DNA of 64,000 nt from Parapedobacter sp051400755 (GTDB taxonomy: Bacteria > Bacteroidota > Bacteroidia > Sphingobacteriales > Sphingobacteriaceae): assembly GCF_051400755.1 (NCBI RefSeq), contig NZ_JBLFFL010000001.1, forward strand, positions 868,001-932,000. The letters run 5' to 3'. A program made the translations under genes and the position numbers. Shown one piece after another: positions 8,526 through 17,565 of this stretch; position 1 is the stretch's first letter; each line of letters opens with the position of its first letter. The notes below the pieces were generated by a model that was given only the letters and a program-made list of their open reading frames with translations, was not told the DNA's origin and did not search any database.

Positions 8526-9740
8526 TTATTCAAAATCTTCGTAAAGCAAATATTTTTTTCTCATTGCCTTGTAGGCGGTCAACTCGGCAGCCCAAGATGC
8601 CCTGATCTCGTCCTCCGTCTGTCCGGCGAGGATCTGTTTCCGCAACTGGTCCGTACCGGCGAGCTTGTCGAAAAACTCCGGACGGGCGAAGAATTTGTCC
8701 TTGAAAGGTGCCTTTTCGTAAAAATCGAGCAAGTATTTCAGCGTAAACTTTTCCTTGGCAGCGTCCACCTTACGCAGGTCAACTCCATAGCACAAATTAC
8801 CCTGTTGCTCCACATGCGCAGCCATGCCTGGGCGCGTACCGGGCGTGAAGGTAAACTCGCCAAATACCGGATCGGGGTAGCCCACCACTTGGAAAGGCCA
8901 GTCCGTGCCGCGACCAATGCTAAAATCGGTTCCTTCGAACAAGCAAAGCGACATATACAGCCTTACCGATGTATAGTTCGGCAAGCTGGGCGAAGGAATC
9001 ACCGGCAGCTCATAGGGCGTGCTGTGGTCCCAATTTGCCACCGGGACCACCTCCAAGTCACACGGTTTTCCACCATCAAGCCAGCCCTCGCCATTGATCA
9101 TCAGCGCCAGCTCACCGACAGTAAGCCCGTGAATCATGGCGATTTTGTGGTAGCTGATGTTCGCTTTAAACTTATCGTCTTTCCGCACTGGACCATCCAC
9201 CTGGTCGCCATTCGGGTTTGGTCTATCCAACACAATGATCTTCTTGCCTTGGTTTGCACAAAGCTGCATCACCCGGTGCATGGAAGCCACATAGGTATAA
9301 AACCGCGCGCCCACATCCTGTAGGTCGAAAATCATCACATCCACAGAGCCCACGATGGAATCGGCCTTTTCGTTCTCGCCATACAAGGTATGCAGCGGCA
9401 GGCCGGTTTTCGCATCCGTTGTATTATCCACTTTCTCACCGCGCTCGATATCGCCCCGGAAGCCATGCTCCGGAGCGAAGGCGAATTTCAGATCAACCCC
9501 TTCCTCCAACAAGACATCCACCAGGTGACGGTCGCCCACCACGGAGGTTTGGTTACCCATCAAGCCCACTTTCTTGCCTACCAACAAGGGAAGGTATCGG
9601 TCGAGTTGGTCGGCGCCGGGAAGTATAACTGCTGAGTCAACATTGTCCGTAAGCGTTGCTTTCCGACTGGAGGCTTGACCACATGACAATGCCGCCGTTA
9701 AAAGCCCGATTACACTAATTACAGAAATAATAGTTTTCAT
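8526..9740 (-). CDS. namZ: NamZ-like exo-beta-N-acetylmuramidase (DUF1343, GH171), lipoprotein
   Basis: Characterised members (B. subtilis NamZ/YbbC) release MurNAc from the non-reducing end of peptidoglycan glycan fragments. The family core is clear: VGLMGNQTSVVGDRHLVDVL, then APEHGFRGDIERGE with the conserved Glu-His, then IFDLQDVGARFYTYVASM and VLDRPNPNGDQVDGP. The frame could start at 9815, but ATG at 9740 gives a proper lipoprotein signal (MKTIISVISVIGLLTAALSC), about 404 residues in all. It should sit on the periplasmic face or outer membrane. It follows SusD by 65 bases and precedes the GH9 gene by 24. Together with murQ it is the strongest pointer to a muropeptide or MurNAc substrate for this locus. 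Confidence 0.87.
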   Translation of the reverse strand: MKTIISVISVIGLLTAALSCGQASSRKATLTDNVDSAVILPGADQLDRYLPLLVGKKVGLMGNQTSVVGDRHLVDVLLEEGVDLKFAFAPEHGFRGDIERGEKVDNTTDAKTGLPLHTLYGENEKADSIVGSVDVMIFDLQDVGARFYTYVASMHRVMQLCANQGKKIIVLDRPNPNGDQVDGPVRKDDKFKANISYHKIAMIHGLTVGELALMINGEGWLDGGKPCDLEVVPVANWDHSTPYELPVIPSPSLPNYTSVRLYMSLCLFEGTDFSIGRGTDWPFQVVGYPDPVFGEFTFTPGTRPGMAAHVEQQGNLCYGVDLRKVDAAKEKFTLKYLLDFYEKAPFKDKFFARPEFFDKLAGTDQLRKQILAGQTEDEIRASWAAELTAYKAMRKKYLLYEDFE

Positions 9741-9805
9741 GAGTTTTCTTTTTAACACCGAGGTACCCCATTCGAAATTATCATACCTTGACGTTATTGG
9801 AGGTG

Positions 9806-11527
9806 CTATTCCCATCCCGGATTTTGTATCAATTCAATACCTTGATCCTGATACAATTTAATCTGATCGAGCGGTATTGGATCCAAGTACACCCGGTCAT
9901 TATCAAACACCCGATAGGCCTGAGGTGCTGCTGGACGGATGTATCCTTCGGTACCACCGCCCTCGATAACCACATTTGGCAGCGAAGATGAGTAATCTGC
10001 CTTATTTATCCACGCTCCCCGATTGATATCCGGACGCGAAGGATTATCGGTATATTCCAGTTTCTTCCACCTCGCCAAATCATCAAATCGAAAACCCTCC
10101 ATTGTCAGCTCAATTCTACGTTCCCTTCTGATTTCCCATAACAATGAGGAAACCTCCGAATCTTTATCCGGATCGGTGTACGCCACTCCGTCAATGGCCG
10201 GCATGCCACCAACAACCTGCAAGTCGGGCATATCGATTCCATTACGTTTGCGCAACACATTGATTGATATATCCAAATCCTGTTGCGTCAATGTACCCAA
10301 CTCTGCAGCAGCCTCAGCATAGTTCAACAGCACTTCGCCATAGCGTATAATCGGTGCGTCCGTTATATTTTGATTTTGCAATCCAGCAGGGGCATCCTTT
10401 AATTCCTCGTTGAGGAATTTATGAACGACATAACCACTTGTGGAATAATTCGGATAAGGAAGATCCGGATCGCCGTTGAGCCGCAATTCAGGTGCAAATG
10501 TCTCATGCATCCTGGGATCCCTATCTGCCATCACGTCTTCAATCGATTTGTCTCCAGCGTAAGCAGGGGATATCGATATAGGCAACCCGTCGTCCATGAG
10601 GTAGCTCTCCATAAGATCTTTGGAAACTCCGGTTTGCGGCTCTCTATTGACATAGCTCATTAAACTATGCATGACTTGTGCCGTATTATACTGCCGATAC
10701 ATAATGATCTCAGGATTACCGGCCAAGTCTTCCGAGGTAAACAATGCCCGGTAATTTGGTCCCAATGCGTATCCGCTGTTCATCACCTCCGATGCTGCCC
10801 ATTTTGCAGCCTCTAAGTAGGTTTGTGCTTTCGCTTGATCGATATCATGATACTTGAGAAATGTGCCTTCAAAGAGGAAAACCCGAGACATAAAGGCCAG
10901 CACAACATCCCTGTTGATAATTAATCCCTTTGGTCCGGTCTCTTCGTCCGCTACGCGCACGTTTTCCGCGGCAAACTGAAAATCTGCCAACACATTATCC
11001 ATCACCGTTGTGCGCGGATCACGAGGACGATACAGTTCAGGAGAATCCTCTTCTAGCACTTGGTCATACCAAGGCACATCGCCAAAAGATTTCACCAAAT
11101 TGGCATATTCTAAGCCACGGAGAAAACGTCCCACTCCCGTCCAATGATTAATGGCTTCTTCATCCATTGGTACCCGCTGGATACGATCAATATACAAGTT
11201 TATTTTCCTCACTTGCGTGAAGGACCACCCCCCACCGGAAGCAGGCACCACCGAAGTAAATGTAGACGGATTACCCGGTGCAAAATCATCATTCAGCGAC
11301 TGCCCCGAGAAGTAGCCTCCCCAACCTAAATCATATCCGGCAGAATAACCGGGAAAAACGGTAGTATAAAAACTCCACGTAAATGTCCGCACATTATTTT
11401 CATTCGTCCAATAGGTCTCGTCTGTCAACCCATCAAGGGGTAGTTTATCGAGAAAATCATCCTTGCAACTTCCCAATACCATCAGGGAAAGCACCATTGT
11501 CGAGATAATATATATTTTCTTATTCAT
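9806..11527 (-). CDS. SusD/RagB-family outer-membrane lipoprotein
   Basis: The 573-residue protein has a lipoprotein signal (MNKKIYIISTMVLSLMVLGS then Cys21). It has the usual RagB/SusD features: an early KLPLDGLTDETYWTNENNV segment, TPR-like helices in the middle, and a C-terminal REIRRERRIELTMEGFRFDDL box. It would lid the SusC barrel and bind glycan at the cell surface. It starts 13 bases after the end of the SusC gene and is followed by namZ in the same operon, so its ligand is probably the substrate of that enzyme set. Length is normal for the family. Confidence 0.94.
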   Translation of the reverse strand: MNKKIYIISTMVLSLMVLGSCKDDFLDKLPLDGLTDETYWTNENNVRTFTWSFYTTVFPGYSAGYDLGWGGYFSGQSLNDDFAPGNPSTFTSVVPASGGGWSFTQVRKINLYIDRIQRVPMDEEAINHWTGVGRFLRGLEYANLVKSFGDVPWYDQVLEEDSPELYRPRDPRTTVMDNVLADFQFAAENVRVADEETGPKGLIINRDVVLAFMSRVFLFEGTFLKYHDIDQAKAQTYLEAAKWAASEVMNSGYALGPNYRALFTSEDLAGNPEIIMYRQYNTAQVMHSLMSYVNREPQTGVSKDLMESYLMDDGLPISISPAYAGDKSIEDVMADRDPRMHETFAPELRLNGDPDLPYPNYSTSGYVVHKFLNEELKDAPAGLQNQNITDAPIIRYGEVLLNYAEAAAELGTLTQQDLDISINVLRKRNGIDMPDLQVVGGMPAIDGVAYTDPDKDSEVSSLLWEIRRERRIELTMEGFRFDDLARWKKLEYTDNPSRPDINRGAWINKADYSSSLPNVVIEGGGTEGYIRPAAPQAYRVFDNDRVYLDPIPLDQIKLYQDQGIELIQNPGWE

Positions 11528-11540
11528 GACTTTTTCTTGA

Positions 11541-14500
11541 TTATAACGTTACCTGGATTCCAAAAGACAGTGTTCTCCGATAAGGATAAACGCGCCCAAA
11601 TGACGTTAGGTCTGTTTGTTCGGGGGTATAGTCGATCTCCGGATCAATTGGCATGCCCACGTTCGAAAACTCAAATAAGTTCTCGCCGCTGAAATAAATA
11701 CGAACTTGACTCATTTTAGCCCGGGAAATGAGCTGCTGCGGAAGTGAATAACCCAATGTGATGTTTTTCATCCGAAGATACGACAGATCCAGCAAGTATC
11801 TCGATTGTGTCCTGAAATTGAATGCATCATTCCGTTGGTTGGTCTGCGAGATACGTGGATAAAACGCATCAGGATTTTCCGGAGTCCAATAATCGGTTTG
11901 ATGGGCATAGAATGCCTCCGTACGATAACCCGGAATGAATATGGGGCCTGAAGCCCAGAAGTCTCGTTTCCCGACACCTTGTAAGAAGGCATCGAAGTCA
12001 AAACCTTTCCACGATGCTCCTAGTCGAAAACCGTATTGCCACCTGGGTGTAGAATTACCAATTACTTCAAGATCTCCGTGATCATCAAGCGTAGAAGAAC
12101 CGTAGTCAATTACGCCATCCCCATTTAAGTCTGTATACTTAACATCACCCGGTCCATACTGAAACCAAGACCAAGCAGCATCCTCCGCCGAAATCAGCGG
12201 GCCCTGAGTTGCAATGCCGTCATTGAGTATCCAGCGTCCAAGCTCATTCTGCCCTGAAAAATCACCTTCCGTAAAAAGTCGATCAGTCTGTAATCCCCAA
12301 ATCTCGCCCAGAATCTTCCCTTCATAATTGGAATTGACATTTTGGGTTGTATTGGCAAATTTCGTGATCTTTTCCTGGAAATCAGACAACATTCCCATCG
12401 CGTTCAATTGCAGGCCGTTGTCAAATTGATGATTCCAATCGATGGCCAATTCCCATCCACGTGTTTGCAATTCACCGTAATTCCGCCGAGGAGCACCCGC
12501 GCCGAATGAAGAAGGAAGTGTAATGCCGGGACTCAGCATATTGCTGGTAGTGCGGTCATACCAGTCAAAAGTAAGACCTAAGCTGTTACCTATGAAACGC
12601 GCATCTAACCCCACATCCAACGTAGTTACTGTTTCCCAGGTCAGGTTGGAGGAAACCGGCGCCGGAGTTCCGATGGTCAATTTATTTTCATCACCTATCC
12701 ACCATCCGGAGTTTTGGGTATCCATAATCGGTATGAACGGATACAGTACCACATTGCTATTTCCACTTCTCACCACATCCTGATTACCCACGCTTCCCCA
12801 AGATGCCCTTACTTTCAAGAAGGATAAGGCTTTTGATATGGGTTGCATAAACTCCTCCTCGGTAAGCACATAGCCGGCCGACATAGAGGGGAAAAAGCCC
12901 CATTTTTGATTGAGCGGAAAGCGCGAAGAACCATCATACCTTCCATTAAACTCCAATAAATACTTATTCTTATAAGCGTAGTTAATCCTACCGAAGAACC
13001 CTAATGTTGACCAATGTCTCCGGTATCCACCAACAAGTTGCTCCCCGGTAGCGAGTGAAATTTCTCCGAGCTGGGGATCAAACATTTCCTTTCGATGGGA
13101 CATCTGACCATTATATTCAAACAATTCCAGGTCTCCTCCAGCGAGTAGCTTGAAGTCATGATCATTCACCTTCTTTCCGTAGGTGATAAACATCTTACCC
13201 GTATTGATTTCATCCCAATTGGAATTATACTGAACCCGGTCATAGGAAGCCGATTGATAATTTTCCAAATAATTCAATGTACCTGCCCAAAAGTCAATTC
13301 CAGAAGTCCCACCGCCGACAGAGCGAATGTGCTGGTTTAAGCTGGAATACGTATAATCAAAATCAATCGTCAAATCGGATATCGGCCGCAAGGTAACTCC
13401 TCCGGATACCCGGGTATATTGCTTTTTGTCGGAATCCATCTGTGCCTGTTCCGTTTCTGTCAGTGCACTCCGAAATGGCTTGCCCTCGTAGGTACCATAA
13501 GGATATACAGCAGGCCAACGGTACAGATAATACCAAGGGCCGTACGTCGCATTAGAAAAACTAAAAGGGGTCTCGGTTACCGTGTTAGAGAAAATGACTT
13601 TACCCCTAGCGTCAATCCAGTCATTTATTGCCGAATTAACCCCCAAAGAAAGGTTATACCGATCAAATTTATCAGGCTTCACCTTGAGCACGCCATCTTG
13701 CCCTTGATAGCCCAAACCGAAATTATAGCTTGTTTTTTCACCTCCTCCAGAAAAGGAAAGGTTGTGCCGTTGCTGCGGTGTCCAGGTTTTCATATACCGC
13801 TCGTTCACATCCCATGGCCGATAAAAAAACAATTTATTATCCCGGATTTCAAAATCACGACCCATTACCATTTCATCGCCTAGTCCAGTTCCATCGCCAT
13901 ACTGATCTACCCATTCACGGATTTTTTGCAGACCAACTTCGTCGAAGGACATACCCAGCATGGAAAACTGAGATATGTCAGGATTATTTGCCGTCCGCCT
14001 CAACGCATCAAGTATCATTTCCGTACCTTCCACACCCCCTGCAATTTCAGGTGTTTGGGTCGGCGTTTGCCATGCGAGGTTGTTACTGTAGGAAATCTTA
14101 CTTGGTGCTCCTTTCTTACCTGATTTTGTCGTAATCAGAATAACACCCCAAGCACCCCTTGTCCCGTAGATAGAGGTAGACGCAGCATCTTTAAGCACAG
14201 AAATGGACTCAACATCATCTGGGTTGACCAACTGCAAGCTTTGAATTTCCACGTTGTCCAACAAAATAAGCGGTTTTGCTCCTGCCGCATTGAGCGAACC
14301 GGTCATACCACGTAGCCGGATATTTGCATCTCGGCCCAAATCGCCACTGGCGGTCGTTATTGTCAAACCCGGAGAAGCTCCCTGTAACCCCCTGGCCAAA
14401 TCCGCCACCGGCCGTTGTCCAATGGTTTTTTCCACATCAATCGTCGCGACAGCTCCTGTTAGGTTAGCACGTTGCTGAGTTCCATAACCTACGACGACCA

Positions 14501-14810
14501 CCTCATCGAGCGGATTGCTTGAAACTAGGCTCACATCGACAACTGTACTTTGGCTGACCGTTCGTTCCACAGGTTGTGCGCCGATGTAGGTAAAAACCAA
14601 GGTCTGTCCTTCTCCAGCAGCAATAGCATAACGACCATTATCGTCGGTGCTGGTGGTCGCCCCTGTTTCCTTCACCCGTACGGTGGCACCGACCAAAGCC
14701 GATTGGTCTTCGGCTGCGGTCACTGTCCCCGAAACAGTCTTTTGTTGTGCCATCACATAGGGGGAGACGAAAAGCAGCCCCATGCATAGCAAAAGTAGTG
14801 TTCGTTTCAT
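11541..14810 (-). CDS. SusC/RagA-family TonB-dependent transporter (MurNAc-linked PUL)
   Basis: The protein has about 1089 residues. After a signal peptide (MKRTLLLLCMGLLFVSPYVMAQ) comes a carboxypeptidase-regulatory-like domain (roughly 25-100), a TonB-box-like VVVGYGTQQ, a plug with VLKDAASTSIYGTRGAWGVI, and a long C-terminal barrel ending in FGIQVTL. It would import oligosaccharide through the outer membrane using TonB energy. The frame opens at 14828, but the ATG at 14810 begins the signal peptide in the same way as the paralogue at 26451. No STN domain for sigma/anti-sigma signalling is present. It heads the operon; the long leader and a duplicated control block lie upstream. Confidence 0.94.
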   Translation of the reverse strand: MKRTLLLLCMGLLFVSPYVMAQQKTVSGTVTAAEDQSALVGATVRVKETGATTSTDDNGRYAIAAGEGQTLVFTYIGAQPVERTVSQSTVVDVSLVSSNPLDEVVVVGYGTQQRANLTGAVATIDVEKTIGQRPVADLARGLQGASPGLTITTASGDLGRDANIRLRGMTGSLNAAGAKPLILLDNVEIQSLQLVNPDDVESISVLKDAASTSIYGTRGAWGVILITTKSGKKGAPSKISYSNNLAWQTPTQTPEIAGGVEGTEMILDALRRTANNPDISQFSMLGMSFDEVGLQKIREWVDQYGDGTGLGDEMVMGRDFEIRDNKLFFYRPWDVNERYMKTWTPQQRHNLSFSGGGEKTSYNFGLGYQGQDGVLKVKPDKFDRYNLSLGVNSAINDWIDARGKVIFSNTVTETPFSFSNATYGPWYYLYRWPAVYPYGTYEGKPFRSALTETEQAQMDSDKKQYTRVSGGVTLRPISDLTIDFDYTYSSLNQHIRSVGGGTSGIDFWAGTLNYLENYQSASYDRVQYNSNWDEINTGKMFITYGKKVNDHDFKLLAGGDLELFEYNGQMSHRKEMFDPQLGEISLATGEQLVGGYRRHWSTLGFFGRINYAYKNKYLLEFNGRYDGSSRFPLNQKWGFFPSMSAGYVLTEEEFMQPISKALSFLKVRASWGSVGNQDVVRSGNSNVVLYPFIPIMDTQNSGWWIGDENKLTIGTPAPVSSNLTWETVTTLDVGLDARFIGNSLGLTFDWYDRTTSNMLSPGITLPSSFGAGAPRRNYGELQTRGWELAIDWNHQFDNGLQLNAMGMLSDFQEKITKFANTTQNVNSNYEGKILGEIWGLQTDRLFTEGDFSGQNELGRWILNDGIATQGPLISAEDAAWSWFQYGPGDVKYTDLNGDGVIDYGSSTLDDHGDLEVIGNSTPRWQYGFRLGASWKGFDFDAFLQGVGKRDFWASGPIFIPGYRTEAFYAHQTDYWTPENPDAFYPRISQTNQRNDAFNFRTQSRYLLDLSYLRMKNITLGYSLPQQLISRAKMSQVRIYFSGENLFEFSNVGMPIDPEIDYTPEQTDLTSFGRVYPYRRTLSFGIQVTL

Positions 14811-14994
14811 ACTTGATTTAGTTAACAATTAGGTGAAAATATGTTGATTATGTGATATTAGTTTAAGAACGTTGTGTGTTAGTTAATTATATGCTTTTGA
14901 TATTTCTACTTACGCTAAATCAGATTTAGTTTCAGTGTCGATTGATCGTTTAGTTACCCAAATGAAACCTCGCCGCTTCGCATATTCGCTTTTC

Positions 14995-15174
14995 AATTGG
15001 TCACACAAGTATAGAAACTATTTTTGAAATTATGCATGTTCTTGCATGTTTTTTTTTATTCATTCACAAAATTGAGCAAAAAGACACAATAAGTTAACTT
15101 ATGCCGCTGTTATTCGACATAAAAACGCATAACTATGATAATATTCGAGAGTGGTGGTGACGTACGGCGGTGGA
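14995..15174 (-). promoter_or_regulatory. Duplicated control block, copy A, upstream of the first SusC
   Basis: About 180 bases recur at 26653-26830, each upstream of a minus-strand SusC gene. Conserved items are TATACTTG on the minus strand (15013-15006, -7-like), two TGCATG words on the plus strand exactly 10 bases apart (15033, 15043), a T-rich tract, a perfect 14-base palindrome ATAAGTTAACTTAT (15089-15102), and AAAAACGCATAACTATGATA. The leader to the start codon would be about 190 bases. The rest of the gap 14811-15267 holds this leader and a short coding-like remnant near 15175-15270. Confidence 0.7.
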
Positions 15175-15188
15175 TGCGGGATGGCTGA
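15135..15188 (+). other. Conserved micro-ORF, copy A (17 codons)
   Basis: ATG at 15135 opens a 17-codon frame, MIIFESGGDVRRWMRDG, that ends in TGA. A matching frame, MIIFESGDMRRWTQEGQSKN, lies at 26794. Between copies the length differs by one whole codon and the changes keep the frame. It may be a leader peptide, or the N-terminus of a lost divergent gene. Expression is unproven. Confidence 0.35.
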
Positions 15189-15267
15189 TCTTGAATGGCG
15201 TGGTCATTGGAAACTACGGTCTAAAGGAGCAGTCGGTGAAGATCCCGCTTGAGTATGATCGGCACAT

Positions 15268-16656
15268 CTAACCCGACGCGTGGGCTACATCCCTTTCGGG
15301 TAGGATCGGAGCGGCCGCATCCCCCTGTTTGCCGTTGTCATATAATGGCAAGGCGAGAAAAAAAACCGAGCCTCGGCCCAGTTCGCTTTCCGCCCAGATA
15401 CGTCCATTTAACCGGAGCGCGAGCTCACGGCACAGAAAGAGGCCTAATCCAATCCCCTTTTCGCTTTCGGTGCCGTAAGTCGATTGGATATGGCCATTGA
15501 ACGCCTGCTTTACGTCTTCATCGGTCATGCCTACACCATCATCGCGCACAGCAATCGTGCACTGTTTGTTTGCGATATCCTCCATCAGCGACAGGGATAC
15601 CGTACCGTTTTGGGGAGTAAACTTCAGGGCATTGTTTACGAGGTTGCGGATGATCACTTCCAGCATTTCGGCATCCGAAAGCACGTTGATTCCCTCCTCG
15701 ACGTTTAGCTGGATAGTTATTCCCTTCTTCTCGGCGATGAACGCCTGCACCGCCAATACCCGCTCCATCACCATCCCGGGCGCTACCCACGTGAGTACCG
15801 GGTTGATGCCCTTGATCTGCCCGGATACCCAAGCAAGCATATTATTGAGCAAGTCGGATGTATTGCGGGCTGCAATCAATAAATCATCTTTGAGTTTTTT
15901 CCGTACATCAAGGGGCAGGTCTTCCGTTGCGAGGATTTCGAGCGTGCCGGTAATGGCGTTCAGCGGATTCCGCAGGTCATGGCCCAGAATGGATATCAAT
16001 TCGATCTTTTCGCGATTGGCTTCGGTCAATAATTGGTTCTGGGACCGGATCCGCTCGTTTTGACTTTCGATTTGCTTCGCGTGGGCCTCGGCCGCCGCCC
16101 GTTCGCGCTCGTACCCTTTCCGGAGGTAGCTCGTTGCAGCAAAGATGCAGACGACGACAATCGGAAAGGATGTCATCAGGTCAAAAAAACGCGCGCTTCT
16201 AGCGTCGTATTCAGCAACCACTACCGCCGGGTGGAAGTATTCAATCAGCAGCAGACCCGCCGGTAGCAGGATATGCAGTACCGTCCAGACCCATTGCAGC
16301 CGTATACTGGTGAATGCGATCAAGAGCTGATAGGTAAGCAGGAAAAAGTAAAGCGCAGGCCCCGCACTGCCGCCGTTATACAGGTAGGTGAAGATGATCA
16401 GGAAATAACTATAGATGGCGTATACATGCAAGCCCATACGATGCAGGCCCCGGTAGCGCGATAGACTGAACATCGTGATCAACATGACCTCGGTCACGAC
16501 CAGCGCGACCAAGATTTCCCATAGGCCTAGGTAAATGTCCAGCGGGATCAATACCGCCAGCAGCGCGATCGTGTACAGCGATACGACATTGAAGCTGCGG
16601 TTTTCGTGCGGCAATTCACCCGGTTTCCCCACCAGTGCCTGCCAGCTTGTCCTCAT
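15268..16656 (-). CDS. Sensor histidine kinase with polytopic membrane domain
   Basis: The protein has about 462 residues from ATG 16656; a TTG at 16701 would add 15. Five to seven hydrophobic helices in the first 180 residues form a membrane sensor without a recognisable periplasmic domain. A coiled linker (about 183-223) leads to the HisKA H-box ISILGHDLRNPLNAITG, with the phospho-acceptor His near residue 226. The HATPase domain follows, with an N-box NLVNNALKFTPQNG, then DDGVGMTD and GIGLGLFLC. It should autophosphorylate and pass phosphate to a response regulator, but none is encoded nearby, so it is an orphan kinase here. The gene ends about 90 bases from the SusC control block, but no functional link can be shown. 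Confidence 0.87.
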   Translation of the reverse strand: MRTSWQALVGKPGELPHENRSFNVVSLYTIALLAVLIPLDIYLGLWEILVALVVTEVMLITMFSLSRYRGLHRMGLHVYAIYSYFLIIFTYLYNGGSAGPALYFFLLTYQLLIAFTSIRLQWVWTVLHILLPAGLLLIEYFHPAVVVAEYDARSARFFDLMTSFPIVVVCIFAATSYLRKGYERERAAAEAHAKQIESQNERIRSQNQLLTEANREKIELISILGHDLRNPLNAITGTLEILATEDLPLDVRKKLKDDLLIAARNTSDLLNNMLAWVSGQIKGINPVLTWVAPGMVMERVLAVQAFIAEKKGITIQLNVEEGINVLSDAEMLEVIIRNLVNNALKFTPQNGTVSLSLMEDIANKQCTIAVRDDGVGMTDEDVKQAFNGHIQSTYGTESEKGIGLGLFLCRELALRLNGRIWAESELGRGSVFFLALPLYDNGKQGDAAAPILPERDVAHASG

Positions 16657-16817
16657 TAGCAACTCAAAAAATGACCGGGAGTGTCTGCCTTTCAATAGCA
16701 ATTTTCAATTTGTGTACACCGAATTGCAAACTTAGTTGAAAACAATCTAATTTCCATGAATCCAAGTCCACATTTCTGTCATAGTAGCCCCATAGTCAAA
16801 AAGCCTTCGTGACGGGT

Positions 16818-17081
16818 ATGCGGCGCAAGGTGAATGAAGTGGTACAGGCGTTTTTGGAAGACAGGGTAGCCGCCGGTTATTTCTCCGAGCCCAGGCTGGC
16901 GCTGACGGTTTATCTGGAGCTTCGGCGCGAGCTGTCTGTTGGCTCGTTTTCCATTGCCGATCTGGATAAAAGCCTCGCGGTGCTTACACGGGCGGGTGGA
17001 CCGCTGGTGCGCTCGAAGCTGGATACGCAGCTGCGTTATCATGAGCCGCTGGCAAAAAAGAAACCTAAATCCGATATCTAG
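16818..17081 (+). CDS. Small hypothetical protein
   Basis: An 87-residue frame from ATG 16818 (or 90 from GTG 16809) has balanced codon use like the host genes. It encodes a charged, probably helical protein (MRRKVNEVVQAFLEDRVAAG near the start, KKKPKSDI at the end). In-frame TAG at 16785 bounds it upstream. I do not recognise the family. It may be an intact small gene or the remains of a larger one. A hairpin that could serve as its terminator begins 46 bases after the stop. Confidence 0.4.
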   Translation: MRRKVNEVVQAFLEDRVAAGYFSEPRLALTVYLELRRELSVGSFSIADLDKSLAVLTRAGGPLVRSKLDTQLRYHEPLAKKKPKSDI

Positions 17082-17120
17082 CTGGTAAAGTAGAGAAAGC
17101 GACCATTGAAAGGATTTTAC

Positions 17121-17168
17121 AAAAGCGAAAAGCCCGGCCTTTTGGGATTGCCGGACTTTTCTATCAAC
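17121..17168 (+). repeat. 48-bp direct repeat, left copy, with hairpin
   Basis: It matches 21563-21610 at 44 of 48 positions, in the same orientation, 4442 bases apart. Within it GAAAAGCCCGGC (17127-17138) pairs with GCCGGACTTTTC (17150-17161) with one mismatch, giving a terminator-like hairpin. Weaker similarity continues for about 25 bases. The two copies bracket the AT-rich gene island. Confidence 0.6.
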
Positions 17169-17565
17169 CTAAACCTATACAAATAAACGCAGAGCGACGG
17201 CGTGTATTGTGTTTGACAATCCCAAGTACTTGGATTTTATAAACCAACTGCTTACCTTTAACAAAAACGGACGCGACCTGGGCCTGAAATAAGGGGATAA
17301 TTTTTGGTTTGAGCGATTACGGATATCTTGGATAAAGATTTCGAAGAGATCAAAATGTTGGCTGGTGCTATAGACGAAGAATCGGATTAAAACGGAGGCA
17401 ATGAGATATCCATATCATTTTGGCTCCGCAATTGTGTGTCAAACTTAACCGAAACAGAGACTAAACCGAATCAAGAAATGTTTGAAAACCGGCTTAATTG
17501 ATACCAATTGGGGGGCCCATTTGGAACCGCCGAACCGACAAGTCAAGAACTAAATTAATTTTATC
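17169..17565. other. Gap with degenerate coding fragments
   Basis: No intact gene is seen in 17169-17565. On the plus strand a stretch around 17211-17291 reads VFDNPKYLDFINQLL, then TFNKNGRDLGLK and a stop. Another near 17325-17390 reads ITDILDKDFEEIKMLAGAID and a stop. Both look like scraps of former genes, in different frames. The last 100 bases should hold the promoter of the 17566 gene; no clear consensus match was found. Confidence 0.4.

Noticed and set aside
15033..15180. Insertion sequence ends explaining the duplicated block
   Set aside because: No terminal inverted repeats, target duplications or transposase are seen, and both copies sit in the same place relative to SusC, so duplication of a regulatory region fits better.
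16779..17042. Minus-strand frame of 87 residues opposite the small hypothetical gene
   Set aside because: It overlaps the plus-strand frame almost fully, and its Gln/Arg-rich composition looks like a shadow. Neither is certain, but the plus frame is better.
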